Below, piece by piece: positions 20,770 through 22,167 of a stretch of DNA of 22,167 nt (positions are counted from its first letter, which is position 1; each line of letters starts with the position of its first letter). The stretch is from a virus, in the IMG/VR virus record IMGVR_UViG_3300030419_005891, positions 5,845 through 28,011 of that record; one strand, written 5' to 3'. The notes under the pieces were generated by a model. That model saw nothing but the letters and a program-made list of their open reading frames with translations, had not been told where the DNA came from and ran no database searches. Made by a program: the position numbers and the translations under genes.

Positions 20770-21411
20770 TTAGTTCGCTTCCTTCGTTTCGTAAACGTCA
20801 ACTGGAAGCTCCTCCATTATTTGTTCTTCGATGCTGTCGTCCTCCGTGTTGATGATTTCTGCATCGATTATTGGTTTGGGTTCATTCATTTCTACAATTT
20901 TAACAAATTGTTTTGCTAAGTCTTCGAGCATAGCCTTTGGATCGACTTTTTCCGTACGGGAGGTGGGATCTCCACGCATAAGTGCTCTTTTATCGTATGG
21001 TATGCCTACAGCATCTTTGGCTAATTCCCCTGACGTCATTGGTACTCTGTTAAGTTCCCCAGTTTTTGGGTTTAGTTTGATATTTCCGTTGCGTACTCTA
21101 TCTTCTAACTTTTCAGCACCCTCCATGATTATGGAAGTTAGTTTGGCATCTAATTCTTCCTGCTTAGCTTTGCGTACTTCGTGTAAGACTGGTTTCCACC
21201 AGGACGTGGTATTTTTCCACTTTCTTATCGTCGAAGCTGGTATCTTTGTTCCCGCTTGACCACATTTTTCAGAAGCCTGTAAGGATGATCCAGTTACTGC
21301 ATAGTAAGTAGCAGCCATTATTCGTTCTTCGGGGGTATACTTTGTGTTATTTCCTACTATATCTTCAAATAACTCATCGTCTATTTTTACTAAATCTAAA
21401 TTAGCGGCCAT
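20770..21411 (-). CDS. terS: Small terminase subunit
   Basis: 213 aa. Recognises phage DNA and starts packaging. The N-terminal region (about 25-72) is a helix-turn-helix-like domain: YTPEERIMAATYYAVTGSSL, ASEKCG, IPASTIRKWKN. It is followed by a long helix (WKPVLHEVRKAKQEELDAKL) of the sort that oligomerises TerS rings, and a C-terminal acidic tail after 170 (DAEIINTEDDSIEEQ) that would contact TerL. It lies five basic-protein genes and two small genes before terL, further apart than in most phages. No good Shine-Dalgarno site is seen; its ATG overlaps the end of the 46-aa gene, suggesting coupling. Confidence 0.85.
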   Translation of the reverse strand: MAANLDLVKIDDELFEDIVGNNTKYTPEERIMAATYYAVTGSSLQASEKCGQAGTKIPASTIRKWKNTTSWWKPVLHEVRKAKQEELDAKLTSIIMEGAEKLEDRVRNGNIKLNPKTGELNRVPMTSGELAKDAVGIPYDKRALMRGDPTSRTEKVDPKAMLEDLAKQFVKIVEMNEPKPIIDAEIINTEDDSIEEQIMEELPVDVYETKEAN

Positions 21412-21541
21412 TGTTAGCTCGCCTATTTTTATAGTTTTTCATGCCTTTTATAGCATTGAGGGTATGTTTTCCAAATATTCTATCGTATCCTTTTTGGAAT
21501 TTATTACTATTTTCGGGTCTTCTCTTAGATCCTTTGCTCAC
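21401..21541 (-). CDS. 46-aa conserved small protein (GTG start)
   Basis: The GTG at 21541 is preceded by GAGAGG at a suitable distance (9 bases). The product starts SKGSKRRPENSNKFQKGYDR and continues IFGKHTLNAIKG, with a basic end (KNYKNRRANNGR). The lead S-x-G-S-x-x-R-P..., then YDRIFG, belongs to a small protein found in many marine and other tailed phages, often near terminase or in late genes, function unknown. Its stop overlaps terS by 11 bases, so the two are likely translated together. Automated callers that ignore GTG starts and short genes would miss it. Confidence 0.7.
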   Translation of the reverse strand: MSKGSKRRPENSNKFQKGYDRIFGKHTLNAIKGMKNYKNRRANNGR

Positions 21542-21559
21542 TATTTTGTTCCTCTCGTA

Positions 21560-21835
21560 TTATTTCCAAATACACGGAGCTTGGCTACATAATCCAACAC
21601 TTCCGTTATTCATAGCTATAATTTGGTCTTTTTCTTTCATTGGTCTACAGTATGGACGAACGTAATCAACTCCCATACCTTTGTATTTTCTTCGCAATTC
21701 ATCTTGGAAAGCTGGAGCTAACCTAAATTCATTGCATTTTATTGGGTCTTTGAATATTAAATCCGTTTGGTGGATATCAACTCTATGTGAATTTCCGCTA
21801 AAATATACCACTAAAATTATAACCCAAGCCTGCAT
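21560..21835 (-). CDS. Small exported or anchored protein with four cysteines
   Basis: 91 aa from the ATG at 21835. A GTG at 21844 gives three more residues and also has an AGG nearby, so the start is not settled. A short hydrophobic N-terminus (AWVIILVVYFSGN) may be a signal or anchor, although no basic n-region precedes it. The rest is polar and has four Cys (in KCNEF, PYCRP, GLCSQ and PCIWK), which would suit disulfides outside the cytoplasm. The layout resembles small single-pass or exported proteins that occur before terS in marine phages. Function unknown. It is the first gene of the block; the non-coding leader follows to the right. Confidence 0.65.
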   Translation of the reverse strand: MQAWVIILVVYFSGNSHRVDIHQTDLIFKDPIKCNEFRLAPAFQDELRRKYKGMGVDYVRPYCRPMKEKDQIIAMNNGSVGLCSQAPCIWK

Positions 21836-21930
21836 GATACCCACTTAGACCTAATAAATCTTAAAAAGTTCAATATATTTTTTATTTTGACTGATACTTT
21901 GGGTGTCCTTTTGAAATTTTTAAAAAAAAA

Positions 21931-21948
21931 TTATACGATTTTTATACG
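21931..21948 (-). promoter_or_regulatory. Tandem CGTATAA boxes, candidate promoter
   Basis: On the minus strand, CGTATAA occurs twice with an 11-base step (21942-21948 and 21931-21937), about one DNA turn, and the second reads on as TATAAT, the -10 consensus. A clear -35 at 17 bases is not seen. Lies about 95-110 bases before the first gene of the block. Confidence 0.35.
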
Positions 21949-22083
21949 TTTTCAAAGCATCAATTGTACCCCTTTATAACGCTAAAAACGAGGTAGCATA
22001 AGGTTCCATCCATTTTTTATGAATTCCCGCAAGTTTGGTCTAGGGGTATTGGCTCTCAGAAAAAAACATTCTTATTTTGAAAA

Positions 22084-22098
22084 AATTACATTGTAATT
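22084..22098. promoter_or_regulatory. 15-base perfect palindrome, operator candidate
   Basis: AATTACA T TGTAATT is a perfect dyad (7+1+7) in the leader upstream of the candidate promoter boxes, of a size typical of a dimeric regulator site. No matching copy was found elsewhere by eye. Confidence 0.3.
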
Positions 22099-22167
22099 AT
22101 TTTTATATGATGCGCTATGATGATAAATGGGTATCCAATAACAATTTAATTTAATAATATAAATAAT

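Larger units (their letters stand above)
21845..22167. other. AT-rich non-coding leader, probable promoter region
   Basis: About 320 bases with no supported gene on either strand; all frames are short and lack ribosome binding sites. It precedes the first gene of the leftward block, so a late promoter is expected here. Two TATAA-type boxes and a 15-base perfect palindrome (listed separately) lie inside. A T-rich run (TTTTTTTTTAAAAATTTC on the minus strand) follows the boxes. I see no tRNA. Confidence 0.5.

Noticed and set aside
22032-22062. tRNA-like stretch GGTCTAGGGGTATTGGCTCT on the plus strand
   Set aside because: It resembles a D-arm, but there is no anticodon stem or T-arm after it (AT-rich, no GGTTCAA), so no tRNA is called.

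Overview
The window is one end of the virion-structure and DNA-packaging region of a tailed double-stranded DNA phage (Caudoviricetes). It is AT-rich, by eye about one third G+C (not computed). All genes I accept lie on the minus strand, so transcription runs from the right end (about 21.84 kb) to the left end, where the last gene is cut by the window edge. Genes are packed with short gaps or TAATG/ATGA-type overlaps, and most starts have an AGGAG-type ribosome binding site. The terminase, portal, scaffold and HK97-fold capsid set, together with homologues of the P22 gp4 and gp10 tail factors, points to a short-tailed (podovirus-like) phage with a P22-type tail neck. The base composition and small-protein families (C-x2-C mini zinc protein, phage GroES, HNH mini-protein, duplicated fibre modules) resemble phages of marine alphaproteobacteria. 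The host assignment is inference.

Layout in transcription order: (1) 22.17-21.84 kb is a non-coding AT-rich leader with promoter-like repeats. (2) 21.84-20.77 kb holds a small exported or anchored protein, a 46-aa GTG-start protein and the small terminase subunit. (3) 20.76-18.44 kb holds five consecutive very basic proteins, one with a histone H1-like stretch and one a small HNH-type protein. (4) 18.44-16.41 kb holds a beta-rich structural protein, a 25-aa PqqA-like peptide gene, and the large terminase, whose C-terminal end is interrupted. (5) 16.41-12.22 kb holds an unknown protein, the portal, a small helical protein, a GroES-like co-chaperonin and the scaffold. (6) 12.22-9.37 kb holds head proteins, including the major capsid protein and small decoration-like proteins, with two hairpins around the gene after the capsid. 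(7) 9.37-5.68 kb is a run of small fibre/receptor-binding and fibre-assembly genes, including a duplicated fibre+chaperone pair. (8) 5.68-1 holds a three-helix membrane protein (holin candidate), a Lys/Pro repeat protein, the gp4-like and gp10-like neck proteins, a fibre-like protein and probable internal/ejection proteins.

The two most notable items are both at the terminase. A 25-codon gene with a strong ribosome binding site sits 3 bases before terL and matches PqqA, the ribosomal precursor peptide of the redox cofactor PQQ, including the Glu16 and Tyr20 that become the cofactor. TerL itself loses its reading frame after the motif GRMRQGG; its normal C-terminal tail resumes in another frame at once, with the piece carrying the third nuclease Asp absent. 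This implies an internal deletion, either real or an assembly/sequencing fault.
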